NCBI GenBank assembly: GCA_039030335.1 | Contig: JBCCEJ010000008.1 | Coordinates: forward strand, 1-64,000 | Direction: 5' to 3' | Length of the DNA: 64,000 nucleotides | DNA from: JBCCEJ01 sp039030335 | Lineage (GTDB): Bacteria; Pseudomonadota; Gammaproteobacteria; HK1 | Part shown: positions 50,244-58,561 of the stretch, piece by piece | How the letters are laid out: each line of letters opens with the position of its first letter | Numbering within the stretch: position 1 is the stretch's first letter | The notes under the pieces: generated by a model | What the model was told of the DNA's origin: nothing | Database searches by the model: none | Seen by the model: the letters and a program-made list of their open reading frames with translations, nothing else | Program-made: the position numbers and the translations under genes

Positions 50244-52408
50244 CCTGCGTGCTCGGTGATCTGCAGGACACCGGTCGGTCGCACACGGATTGTCTGTCCA
50301 TCGAGGCATCGGATTGTGGCGCCGTAGTCCTCCACGATCAGAGGGCCGGCGTAGTCCGTGCCGGTGACCAACTGCTCGCGGTGCCAGACGTCCAGTGGCG
50401 TAGTCTTGCCGTCGGCGTCCGAGACCTCGCGTCGGCGCGGGCCGGCCGCTCCGGTGGGCGCGCTCACGGCATCCGGCGCGACCGTCGGCCAGCCGCCCGC
50501 ACAGATGGCGGCGGAGGCGACGAGCCGCAGATTGACCAGTTCGACATCATGGTCTGGCAGGTCGTACCCGTAGCGCTCGAAGTACGTCGCGCGAAAGGCT
50601 GGTGCCAACCCTTCCAGATCGGTGGCTTCGGCACCGCCCAGCGGCAACGTTACTTCGAAGAGCTGGCCCACGAACCGCAAATCGGCCAGATAGCTGAACC
50701 GCCACGCGTCCAGCGCCACGTTCTCAGCTTCGATGAGGATCGACGCGTTTGCGCGCAGAGCGTCGATCCGGGCCCTGAACTCCATACCGCCAAGCGCGGA
50801 CACCGGCGTCATGATCGACTGCACGAGATCGTGCCGGGCGTCGCCTAGCACGGTGCCAATCGCGCTGAACAAACCGGGTAATGGAGGAATCAGCACTTCG
50901 CGAACACCAACTTCGCGCGCGATCTCCGCGGCGTGCAGCGGGCCGGCACCCCCGAACGCTACGAGCGCAAACTCGCGCGGATCGAGCCCGCGGCGCAGAG
51001 TCGCGAGTCGGACCATCTCGGCCATGTTGGCCGTGGCGAGCGTGAGCATACCGGCAGCCGCGCGCTCGACCGGCCAGCCGAGCGGGTCGGCCACGTGCTC
51101 GCGGATTACGCGCCGCGCCGCGCTCGTATCGATACGCAGGTCGTCGCTGCCGAACCCGTCGGCCGCGATGTGACCCAGCGAGACGTGTGCGTCGGTTACC
51201 GTCGGCCGCATCCCGCCGAGCCCGTAGGCGGCCGGTCCAGGCGCCGCGCCGGCACTCTGCGGGCCTACTTTGAGGACGTTGGCGACGTCCAGGTGGGCTA
51301 TCGAACCGCCGCCGGCGCCAATCTCGATCAGCTCGACCACGGGGCTGCTGACGGCATACCCACCGACATCCACACCGTCGATGAAGCGATCCGCATCGAA
51401 AGCGTTGGCGATCCGCGGCGCACCGTCTTGTACGACGCCGACTTTTGCGGTCGTGCCCCCCATGTCGAAAGCGATCAGATGCGGACACCGTTCGGCGGCA
51501 CCGAGCGTCGCCGCTGCCATGACTCCGGCGGCTGGTCCCGACTCGATAAGGTGCACAGGAAAGCGCGCGGCGTTGACACTGGAGGTCACGCCACCGTTCG
51601 ACTTGACGATGCTGAGAGACGGCACCGAGCGTTTCGCAAGGTGAGCGCCAAAACTGCGCACATAGGCGGCAACCGGCGGGCCGATGTACGCGTTGACGAC
51701 CGTTGTGCTGGTGCGCTCATATTCCCGGAATGCGCGGTTTACCTCACTCGACAGCGTCACGAATACGTCTGGCAACCGGGCACGCACGGCGTCGCCCAGC
51801 AGTTGTTCATGCCGGTCGTTGGCATACGCGTGGAGCAGGCAGATCGCGACCGACTCGACGCGGGCATCGACCAGTGCCGCAACAACCCGCTCTACCTCTA
51901 AAGGCGTCAGCCCGACTTCGACCGTGCCATCCGCGCGCATCCGTTCAACGACGCCAAAACGCCACTTCGGCGGGACCAGCGGTCGGGACAGGCGCGGATG
52001 CAGATCGTAGAGGCGAGGGCGGGCCTGGCGTCTGAGCGCCAACACGTCGGTGAAGCCGGCCGTCGTCAGCAGCGCCGTGCGGCCGCCGCGCTTCTCGATG
52101 AGCGCATTGGTCCCGACCGTCGAGCCATGCAGCACTGCGTCGGGCGCGGGCATACCTGCCGCGACGAGCCGATCCATACCCACCAGGGCCGCCTCGGCTG
52201 GGTTCGATGGCGTTGACGGGATCTTGCAGACGGCGACAATGCGCGCCTGCGTCGGGTGAACGGCGAGCACGTCGGTAAACGTGCCGCCAACATCCGTGCC
52301 CAGAATGAGCCGATGCTTGAGCGACGCGTCGTCATCAGGCGAATTCTGTTTGATACTCGCTTCTCGCTGCTTGGGGCCGGCGCGTTTCGCTGGGATCCGG
52401 TACCGCAT
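50240..52408 (-). CDS. hyuA: hydantoinase/oxoprolinase A-type subunit
   Basis: A 722-residue HyuA subunit with an actin-like ATPase fold. The phosphate-binding turn is ILGTDVGGTFTDV, and AFDMGGTTAKVGVV is the second phosphate motif. GSTVGTNALIEKRGGRTALL and GGGSIAHLD also match the family. The start at 52408 is the last ATG before the conserved region. The codons between it and the conserved turn may be dispensable, and a later non-ATG start cannot be excluded. First gene of the HyuA-HyuB-dipeptidase operon. The substrate is not determined. Confidence 0.9.
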   Translation of the reverse strand: MRYRIPAKRAGPKQREASIKQNSPDDDASLKHRLILGTDVGGTFTDVLAVHPTQARIVAVCKIPSTPSNPAEAALVGMDRLVAAGMPAPDAVLHGSTVGTNALIEKRGGRTALLTTAGFTDVLALRRQARPRLYDLHPRLSRPLVPPKWRFGVVERMRADGTVEVGLTPLEVERVVAALVDARVESVAICLLHAYANDRHEQLLGDAVRARLPDVFVTLSSEVNRAFREYERTSTTVVNAYIGPPVAAYVRSFGAHLAKRSVPSLSIVKSNGGVTSSVNAARFPVHLIESGPAAGVMAAATLGAAERCPHLIAFDMGGTTAKVGVVQDGAPRIANAFDADRFIDGVDVGGYAVSSPVVELIEIGAGGGSIAHLDVANVLKVGPQSAGAAPGPAAYGLGGMRPTVTDAHVSLGHIAADGFGSDDLRIDTSAARRVIREHVADPLGWPVERAAAGMLTLATANMAEMVRLATLRRGLDPREFALVAFGGAGPLHAAEIAREVGVREVLIPPLPGLFSAIGTVLGDARHDLVQSIMTPVSALGGMEFRARIDALRANASILIEAENVALDAWRFSYLADLRFVGQLFEVTLPLGGAEATDLEGLAPAFRATYFERYGYDLPDHDVELVNLRLVASAAICAGGWPTVAPDAVSAPTGAAGPRRREVSDADGKTTPLDVWHREQLVTGTDYAGPLIVEDYGATIRCLDGQTIRVRPTGVLQITEHAG

Positions 52409-52549
52409 CGCCGCGGCGCCCGCGTTGCCTGACACGCCCGGCCCGGCGGGTTTTAACGCACTCGCTCCGACAACGGCAACTACCGGTGCCGGCTGGCTTC
52501 CAGGCAATGCGGCAATGGCCGTTGAACGCACGAGGTTGCAGGACGGACG

Positions 52550-53128
52550 ATGATTGAAACGCAGCGCTTGAGGCTGAGGCAATGGCGGCGCGCCGACGAT
52601 GGGCCGTTTGCGCAGTTGAATGCGGACCCGGAAGTCATGCGGTATTTCCCTACCACCCTGTCCCGCGCGGACAGCGACACCATGGCCGCGCGCATCCGCG
52701 CCCGCATCGCGCAGCGCGGCTGGGGCTTCTGGGCAGTCGAGCGGCTCAGCGATAACGCGATGCTGGGATTCGTGGGGCTCGAATGCCCGCGCCCGGAGGT
52801 CCCCATCTCGCCCTGTGTCGAGATCGGCTGGCGTCTCGCCAGAGCCCATTGGGGGCACGGTTACGCGACGGAAGCCGCCAAGGCGGCGTTGCACTTCGCC
52901 TTCGAACACTTGTTGTTGTCCGAGGTGGTGGCTTTCACGGTACCGGAAAATCAACGCTCACAAGCGGTCATGATGCGACTCGCGATGGTGCGTCAACCAA
53001 CTCTGTTCGAATTACCGTCGGTGCCGCCTGGTCATCCAATGCGCAAGCAGTGCTGGTACCGCATCGCGGTGCCACAGACCCTGCGCAGAGGCACTCCGGT
53101 CGACTACGGCGCCGGGGCGTCGACGTAG
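52550..53128 (+). CDS. GNAT N-acetyltransferase (RimJ/RimL type)
   Basis: A 192-residue GNAT protein. TQRLRLRQWRRADDGPF is the RimJ/RimL-like start, and WRLARAHWGHGYATEAAKAAL is the acetyl-CoA-binding beta-bulge and pyrophosphate loop (R/Q-x-x-G-x-G/A). FTVPENQRSQAVMMRLAM is the following strand. It would transfer an acetyl group to an amine on a protein N-terminus or small molecule. Divergent from the HyuA gene across 141 bases. Confidence 0.9.
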   Translation: MIETQRLRLRQWRRADDGPFAQLNADPEVMRYFPTTLSRADSDTMAARIRARIAQRGWGFWAVERLSDNAMLGFVGLECPRPEVPISPCVEIGWRLARAHWGHGYATEAAKAALHFAFEHLLLSEVVAFTVPENQRSQAVMMRLAMVRQPTLFELPSVPPGHPMRKQCWYRIAVPQTLRRGTPVDYGAGAST

Positions 53129-53173
53129 AACGCCAGGCGACCCTTCCAGGCAGGCCGGTTATTTTGTTGCCGG

Positions 53174-54184
53174 CTATAGCGCCAGAAACAGATCTTCAGG
53201 CGCGAGCAGACGGCAAGCGACGCCCTGGTCCTGCGCATAGCAGAGCAGCCTTTCGAGTGCGCGCCGGTTTGGAGTCAGACCGTACGGCCACCAGTCGTCT
53301 CCCATAACGCGGCGGGTCAGGTCCATATGCGCATCCAGAAACGGCACCATCGCAAATGGCGCGCCCGTGTCGAGCAGACCCGCGTACGCATAGTCGCGCG
53401 CGGCGCTGAATGCGGTGAACAGGCGGGCGGGCAGGTCCGCAGCCGACTCGACGCACGCCGCCCGCAAAACGACACAATGCATCGGCGGAAAGATCCCGGT
53501 AGCCTCGAAATACGCCTGCTCGGCCGCGAGCGGGGGCTCGAACAGTCGACGAACGTTGGCATCACCAGCGGCGAAGCACGGCAGCAATTCATGGAAGAGC
53601 GCCGCATCTGCACGCCCGCTCGCGACCAGTGACGAGATGGTCTCGTCGCCGCTCATCGAACGGTAGCGCTCCGGCAGTGCCATTTCGGTACGTGGCGCCC
53701 GTGCCGCAATCCAGTTGACGCTCCGCCAATCGAAATCATGGTGTTCAGCCAGAATCCCGATGATCCAGATGAGCGCCGTCATGCCCCACTCGCGGATCGC
53801 AATGGTCTTGCCGTTCAGATCGGCGGGGCAACGCACGCCGGCACGGGCGTTGACGTAAACCATGCCGTGGCGGAACGCGCGGCTCGTGAACACGGGCAGC
53901 CCGACGAGACTCTGCTCGCCGCGACTGCGCAACGCCGCCAACGCGCCCAGTGACATCTCCGCAACATCGTACGCCGCCCCGGAGCCGGCTACGCCGGGCT
54001 CCACGGATTTGCAGATACCGGCGAAAATATCTGAAGGTGGCGCTGACGTGATACGCAGCTGAACGCCCGGGACGCTGACCGCACCGGCCAGCAGTGCCGC
54101 AATTCGGTCGGAATAGCTGAATGCACCCTCGAGTATCAGCGCATCGTCGGCAAGCCCGATCGGACTGGATTTTTTGGCAGGCAT
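53174..54184 (-). CDS. 4,5-dihydroxyphthalate decarboxylase-like / periplasmic-binding-fold protein
   Basis: A 336-residue protein resembling 4,5-dihydroxyphthalate decarboxylase (Pht5/OphC) and the NMT1-type binding fold. DRIAALLAGAVSVPGVQLRI, AYDVAEMSLGALAAL, GLPVFTSRAFRHGMVYVN and GKTIAIREWGMTALIW fit the family in order. No signal peptide is seen from the start at 54184, which favours a cytoplasmic enzyme over a transport protein. It is divergent from the NIPSNAP-CMD gene by about 60 bases, and both could take part in an aromatic route; this is inference. Confidence 0.75.
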   Translation of the reverse strand: MPAKKSSPIGLADDALILEGAFSYSDRIAALLAGAVSVPGVQLRITSAPPSDIFAGICKSVEPGVAGSGAAYDVAEMSLGALAALRSRGEQSLVGLPVFTSRAFRHGMVYVNARAGVRCPADLNGKTIAIREWGMTALIWIIGILAEHHDFDWRSVNWIAARAPRTEMALPERYRSMSGDETISSLVASGRADAALFHELLPCFAAGDANVRRLFEPPLAAEQAYFEATGIFPPMHCVVLRAACVESAADLPARLFTAFSAARDYAYAGLLDTGAPFAMVPFLDAHMDLTRRVMGDDWWPYGLTPNRRALERLLCYAQDQGVACRLLAPEDLFLAL

Positions 54185-54246
54185 GGCAAATGTCGCTGGC
54201 CCACCCGGCTGGGCTCGTCGGCACTGAACGTTGGGAGAACAGCAGC

Positions 54247-54957
54247 ATGTTGGTTGAACGAGCAGAGTATTGGGTGGCCGATGAGAGCGCGCAAGCACTG
54301 CGCACGGCACTGGAACAGCTCTGCGAACTACGCACTCAGCTCGGATTGCCAAACGGGACGCTCAGTACATGCCGCGGCAGCGATGCGCCGGCGCTCTCTT
54401 GGCATTGCGGCTTCGGTAGTGAAAGCGCCCGCGCCGCAGATGTGGCAGCGCGGGCATCGGATGGCGAGTACGCCGACCTCATCGCGCAGATCGAATCGTT
54501 GGCTACCCGAACTCGCAGTGTCGTCGACACGCACGCCCCCATCGAATCATCCAGCCAGACCCGCTTCGATCGCACCGCAAAGTTCGAGCGGGGCGTCGCG
54601 CTCCGTAAGGCTGTGTTGGGCGACGGCCATGTAGACCGGTCGCTCGCTGCCGCGGAAGCGGACCCGTTCATGCTGCCGATCCAGCAGCTGACGACCGAAT
54701 TCGGTTGGGGCACGGTGTGGGATCGGCCAGGGCTGGAACGCAAGACGCGGAGTTTCCTGAGCTGCGCGTTTCTGCTCGCGCTCGGCAAACACGAGGAATT
54801 CAAAACGCACGTGCGCGGCGCGTTGAACAATGGCGCGACCGAACAGGAGCTGATCGAGCTGATCATACAGGCCGGTCTTTACTGCGGCTTTCCCGTTGCG
54901 CTGGAAGGCACGCGCATGGCGAAGAGCGTACTGGAAGACATCCAGAACCAGGCTTGA
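54247..54957 (+). CDS. NIPSNAP-like domain fused to carboxymuconolactone-decarboxylase-like domain
   Basis: A 236-residue two-domain protein. Residues about 1-95 resemble a NIPSNAP/EthD ferredoxin-like barrel: ERAEYWVADESAQALRTALE, then WHCGFGSESARAADVAARAS. Residues about 110-230 are a CMD/AhpD-like domain: VALRKAVLGDGHVDRSLAAA, then LSCAFLLALGKHEEFKTHVRGAL and LYCGFPVALEG. The CxxH-type redox pair of AhpD is not present, so a decarboxylase-like reaction is more likely than peroxidase. The ATG at 54247 has GGGAGA upstream. Such a fusion is unusual. Confidence 0.78.
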   Translation: MLVERAEYWVADESAQALRTALEQLCELRTQLGLPNGTLSTCRGSDAPALSWHCGFGSESARAADVAARASDGEYADLIAQIESLATRTRSVVDTHAPIESSSQTRFDRTAKFERGVALRKAVLGDGHVDRSLAAAEADPFMLPIQQLTTEFGWGTVWDRPGLERKTRSFLSCAFLLALGKHEEFKTHVRGALNNGATEQELIELIIQAGLYCGFPVALEGTRMAKSVLEDIQNQA

Positions 54958-54984
54958 ATACCCCGCGGCCGGTAGTCCGGGCGC

Positions 54985-55872
54985 TCAGTCCGGCCGATAC
55001 GGCTCGATCGCCGCGCCGCTCACGGTGGTACGTATGAACTGGCGCAGCTGGTCGCGCGGGTAGTCGAGTCGCCCCGTGTGCATGATGCCGCCACGGTTGT
55101 CCCACATCAGCGTGTCGCCGAGCCGCCACTCGTGCTCGAAACGGTAGGCGGGTCGGTCGAGCGCGTCGAACAGCGTCTCGAGGAGCGCTTCACTGTCCGC
55201 GTGATCGACTTCGAGAATCGCCGTCGTTATCAGCGGGTTTACATAGATCGCCGGCTCCCCTGTCGCGACATGTGCGTTGATAACCGGGTGTTCGGCCTGC
55301 GAAGTCGCCTTGCCGGACGCATCGAGTGCGGAAGCGGCTTTGGCGGCGCTTTGATTGCGCTGATGCCCACCGTAGGTAAACGCGGCGGTACGGCCGATGA
55401 CCCGTTGCTTGATGTCCAGAGGCAGATCCGCAAACGCCCGTCTGGCGTTGGTAAAGCAGGTGTTGCCGCCGCTTCCGGGCAGAGCCTGTGCATGCAGCAA
55501 CGTGGCTTTCGCCGGGACCGGGTCGTAAGAAAGATCGGAGTGCCAGCCATCGCGCGTGTTCTCGATCGCCCCACGCCGGGCGCCGGCCTCATCGAACGTA
55601 CCGTCTGCTTTACGGTTCGTCATGACGACGATCTCGGGCACGTCGGGGTGCTGGTAAGCGCGCTGCACATGCGGCTGTAACGGGCCAAACCGTGCGGAGA
55701 AGGACGCCAGCGCGTGCGGCGTCAATGGCTGATCCCGAAACACGAGCACGCCGTGGTCGAGCAGTGCCTGTTCAAGCGCGGCGATATCCGCCGCTGGCAG
55801 ATCCGCATGCATATCGACCCCGGCCACCTCGGCGCCACAAGCTGCCCCCGAAGGGCGTATCTGAACGGCCAT
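54985..55872 (-). CDS. TauD/TfdA-family dioxygenase
   Basis: A 295-residue Fe(II)/2-oxoglutarate dioxygenase. GAACGAEVAGVDMHADL at the start, metal pair in DGWHSDLSYDP (about residue 95), distal His region GDTLMWDNRGGIMHTGRLDY, and the final Arg in LRQFIRTTVSG. Substrate unknown. It is six bases downstream of the crotonase gene on the same strand, so a shared pathway is likely. Confidence 0.9.
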   Translation of the reverse strand: MAVQIRPSGAACGAEVAGVDMHADLPAADIAALEQALLDHGVLVFRDQPLTPHALASFSARFGPLQPHVQRAYQHPDVPEIVVMTNRKADGTFDEAGARRGAIENTRDGWHSDLSYDPVPAKATLLHAQALPGSGGNTCFTNARRAFADLPLDIKQRVIGRTAAFTYGGHQRNQSAAKAASALDASGKATSQAEHPVINAHVATGEPAIYVNPLITTAILEVDHADSEALLETLFDALDRPAYRFEHEWRLGDTLMWDNRGGIMHTGRLDYPRDQLRQFIRTTVSGAAIEPYRPD

Positions 55873-55878
55873 CTACGG

Positions 55879-56664
55879 CTACTCCCCGGTAAATTCTGGC
55901 GCGCGTCCGGCCCGGTAGGCTGCGACCGCCTCGGCTGCATCAGCGCTGCTTTCGTTCAGCAGATTCTGATCGAAGTCCATGTGCATGATCGAACGGTCCA
56001 GCGCGCTGCTGATGGCGTTGACACTGCGTTTGATCATCTGCGCCGCCGCGGGCGCCTGGCTGGCATAAAGGGACGCCCATCGGGCTGCCTCGTTCTCGAG
56101 CTCATCGTCTTCGACCACTTCGTCCAGCAAGCCCCATTTCAGCAGCTGCTCGCCATAGGCGCGCTCACCGCTGATCACCAGACGTTTGGCGACGGCCGGG
56201 CCAGCCAGATGGACGCACAAGGGCAGACTTTGCCACATCAGGTTCACACCGATCTTGATCTCGGGATAAGACATGAAGCACGTCCGCGTGCCAACGCGGA
56301 AATCCAGCGCCGTTGCAATGGCGGCTCCGCCGCCCATCGCGGCGCCGCGCCATACAGCGATCGTCAACTGGTCCATGTCCCGTAGTGCCTGGATGCAGCG
56401 TTCGCCGATCCGCTTTCGCCGCCGCGCACGTATCTGTGAACGGTGGCGCGGCTCGCGTTCACCCAGATCGGCGCCTGAACAAAAGTGTTTGCCTGCCCCA
56501 GTGAAGATGACTACCCGTGTATCGTCATCATCACGAAAACTGAGCGCTGCGTGTTCGATCTCCTCGATATGCCTGGGATTCAGGGCGTTGGCGCGGTCCG
56601 GACGATTGAAGCGCACGGTGGCGACGTGGCCGCCACGCTCGATTTCGATGTGTTGATAGTCCAT
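55879..56664 (-). CDS. enoyl-CoA hydratase/isomerase (crotonase) family protein
   Basis: A 261-residue crotonase. VRFNRPDRANALN is the N-terminal loop, VVIFTGAGKHFCSGADLGE is the first oxyanion region, and WRGAAMGGGAAIATALDFRV the second. One of the two catalytic Glu of true hydratases (GGGCELA) is Ala here, while PEIKIGVNL keeps the other, so isomerase or another CoA reaction is likely. The start at 56664 gives the family N-terminus (MDYQHIEIERGG). It shares an operon with the TauD gene downstream. Confidence 0.88.
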   Translation of the reverse strand: MDYQHIEIERGGHVATVRFNRPDRANALNPRHIEEIEHAALSFRDDDDTRVVIFTGAGKHFCSGADLGEREPRHRSQIRARRRKRIGERCIQALRDMDQLTIAVWRGAAMGGGAAIATALDFRVGTRTCFMSYPEIKIGVNLMWQSLPLCVHLAGPAVAKRLVISGERAYGEQLLKWGLLDEVVEDDELENEAARWASLYASQAPAAAQMIKRSVNAISSALDRSIMHMDFDQNLLNESSADAAEAVAAYRAGRAPEFTGE

Positions 56665-56753
56665 GAGTAGAGTTGAGCAGGTTCGGGCAGACTTCTTATT
56701 CTGCACGGATCCGCTTGGTGGATGGATGACAGGCTGATGAGGAGTTGACCAAG

Positions 56754-57668
56754 ATGAGCGCAGCCGCAAAAGGCGTAGCCGCACAAAACCACGCTTCGAG
56801 TACGATCGAAATGACGCCGCTGGCCGACTTCATGGGCATGCAGATACACGACGTCGATCTGGGTGGTGAAGTGACCGATACCGTGATGGACGCCATCAAA
56901 GCCGCCCTGGCCGAGCACACGCTCTTGCTATTCCGGAACCAGCAATCAATGGAACCGGCCGCTCACGTGCAGTTCTCCGGGCGCTTTGGCGCGCTCGAAC
57001 ACCACGTGCTGCAGCATTTCTGTCTCGATGGGCACCCGGAGATCTTCGTCGTTTCGAATATCGTCGAGAACGGCAAACATATCGGCGCGCACGGTGGTTC
57101 GAAACAATATCACTCCGATCTCGCCTACCTGCCGGAGCCGTCGCTGGGGTCGGTGTTCCGCTGTCTGGAATGTCCGGACGAAGGCGGGGAAACGGCATTT
57201 GTCAGCATGTTCGCCGTGTTCGATGCACTGTCGGACGAGCGCAAGCAGTTCCTGACCGGCCGGAGCGCCATCTTCGACTACTGCTGGGATTACGACCGCC
57301 GCTTCACCGGTATTCGCGCACCGCTCACCGATGCACAACGTGCCGCCGTGCCGGCATTGCCACAACCGTGCGTGCGCGAGCATCCGGACACCGGTCGACC
57401 CGCACTTTACGTGTCCCCGACCTGGGTACGTCGGTTCGATGACATGACGGAGGAAGAGAGCCGACCGATCATCGACGAGCTGATGGAATTCGCCTGCCAG
57501 GAGCGGTTCACGTACCGACACCAGTGGCGCCCGGGCGACGTACTGATCTGGGACAACCGCTCGAGCATGCACAAGGTTTGCGAGTACGACGATGCCAACA
57601 CGCGGCGCCTGATGCACCGTACGACCATCAAAGGGGATGCGCCGATCATGTGGCGCGGTCAGGACTGA
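56754..57668 (+). CDS. TauD/TfdA-family dioxygenase
   Basis: A 304-residue dioxygenase. PLADFMGMQIHDVDLGGEV is the TauD-type start, the metal pair is in KQYHSDLAYLPEP (about residue 122), the distal His in SMHKVCEYDDA, and the Arg in RRLMHRTTIKG. GDVLIWDNRSS is the standard preceding strand. The ATG at 56754 is 10 bases after GAGGAG. Divergent from the crotonase gene. Fourth TauD protein in this window; substrate unknown. Confidence 0.9.
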   Translation: MSAAAKGVAAQNHASSTIEMTPLADFMGMQIHDVDLGGEVTDTVMDAIKAALAEHTLLLFRNQQSMEPAAHVQFSGRFGALEHHVLQHFCLDGHPEIFVVSNIVENGKHIGAHGGSKQYHSDLAYLPEPSLGSVFRCLECPDEGGETAFVSMFAVFDALSDERKQFLTGRSAIFDYCWDYDRRFTGIRAPLTDAQRAAVPALPQPCVREHPDTGRPALYVSPTWVRRFDDMTEEESRPIIDELMEFACQERFTYRHQWRPGDVLIWDNRSSMHKVCEYDDANTRRLMHRTTIKGDAPIMWRGQD

Positions 57669-57698
57669 CACGCGCCCTCACCACCGGCGCTTTGCAAC

Positions 57699-58007
57699 TC
57701 AGTCCTCGTCGAACACCTCGAGCGCGACACGCCCGGCATTCACGGCCGTCGGCCAGCCGGAGTAGAACGCGAGGTGGGTGATCAGCCCGCTGATCTCTTC
57801 TTTCGTAACTCCGTTGTCGAGTGCCCTGCGCATATGGCCACGGAGTTCCTCCGTGCGGTAGAGCGCCGTCAGCACAGCGACGGTGATCAGGCTGCGATCG
57901 CGCTTTGACAGATCGGTACGCTCCCAGATGTCGCCGAACAGCACGTCGTCGCGCAGCTGTCCGAGTTTCGGGATGAGTTCATAGGGGGTCGTCGGTTTAT
58001 CGCTCAT
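57699..58007 (-). CDS. carboxymuconolactone decarboxylase family protein
   Basis: A 102-residue single CMD domain: DIWERTDLSKRDRSLITVAV, LYRTEELRGHMRRALDNG, and HLAFYSGWPTAVNAG, the family core with the conserved His and the S-G-W-P turn. No CxxC is present, so it resembles gamma-carboxymuconolactone decarboxylase rather than AhpD. ATG at 58007 with AAGGAG upstream. Last gene of the minus-strand thiolase-DUF35 operon. Confidence 0.9.
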   Translation of the reverse strand: MSDKPTTPYELIPKLGQLRDDVLFGDIWERTDLSKRDRSLITVAVLTALYRTEELRGHMRRALDNGVTKEEISGLITHLAFYSGWPTAVNAGRVALEVFDED

Positions 58008-58115
58008 GCTATTGCACTCCTTACTTGATGCGTCTTTCGACCAGGCGCCGAAGCGCCGTTGACAGTTCACCCAAGCGGGCAGCGGGCGCAGCCGTTCCGG
58101 CGCGACCCGCATGGC

Positions 58116-58550
58116 TCAAACGTAGCGCCACTGCAGCAGGGTGTACCCGGGCTCCGAGGCGGTGTGATGCTCGAACTCGGCCGCGACCGCAGCGCCGACG
58201 CGCACGTCCTGTGACGAATCGCCCAGCAGGTTGCCGATCATGCGGATGCCCCCGGCATCGGGTAGTTCAACCAGTACGGTGATGTACGGTACCGCCTCGC
58301 GTAGCGCCGGGTGCACCGGATGATGGGAGCGTTGCCACGTGTAGATGCGCCCCATACCCCGCACTTCGACCCACTGGAGTTCGAAACCGAGGCACTGATG
58401 GCATATCCATTCGGGGCCCCATTGCCACGTCTGACAGACGCCGCAGCGCTGCACCAGGATCTTCTCGTCTCGAAGACCCTCCCAGTACGGCGCGCTCAGG
58501 CCGTCGGATTCGGCCTGCGGAATCGGCATACCTTCCGGCAGATAACTCAT
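58116..58550 (-). CDS. zinc-ribbon/OB-fold DUF35 protein, second pair
   Basis: A 144-residue DUF35 protein. The zinc ribbon is VQRCGVCQTWQWGPEWICHQC, and PYITVLVELPDAGGIRMIGN is the OB fold. The start at 58550 (MSYLPEGMP) has GGAAGC upstream and begins 11 bases after the thiolase-like gene ends. It is the partner of that protein, parallel to the pair at 46-47.5 kb. Confidence 0.92.
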   Translation of the reverse strand: MSYLPEGMPIPQAESDGLSAPYWEGLRDEKILVQRCGVCQTWQWGPEWICHQCLGFELQWVEVRGMGRIYTWQRSHHPVHPALREAVPYITVLVELPDAGGIRMIGNLLGDSSQDVRVGAAVAAEFEHHTASEPGYTLLQWRYV

Positions 58551-58561
58551 CGTTGCTTCCT

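Noticed and set aside
50933..51901. Plus-strand open frame (322 codons)
   Set aside because: Antisense to HyuA; composition is Arg/His-rich shadow sequence.
52409..52954. N-terminal extension of HyuA
   Set aside because: The extra residues overlap the divergent GNAT gene and show no homology-like pattern; the family begins near the GTDVGGTFTD turn.
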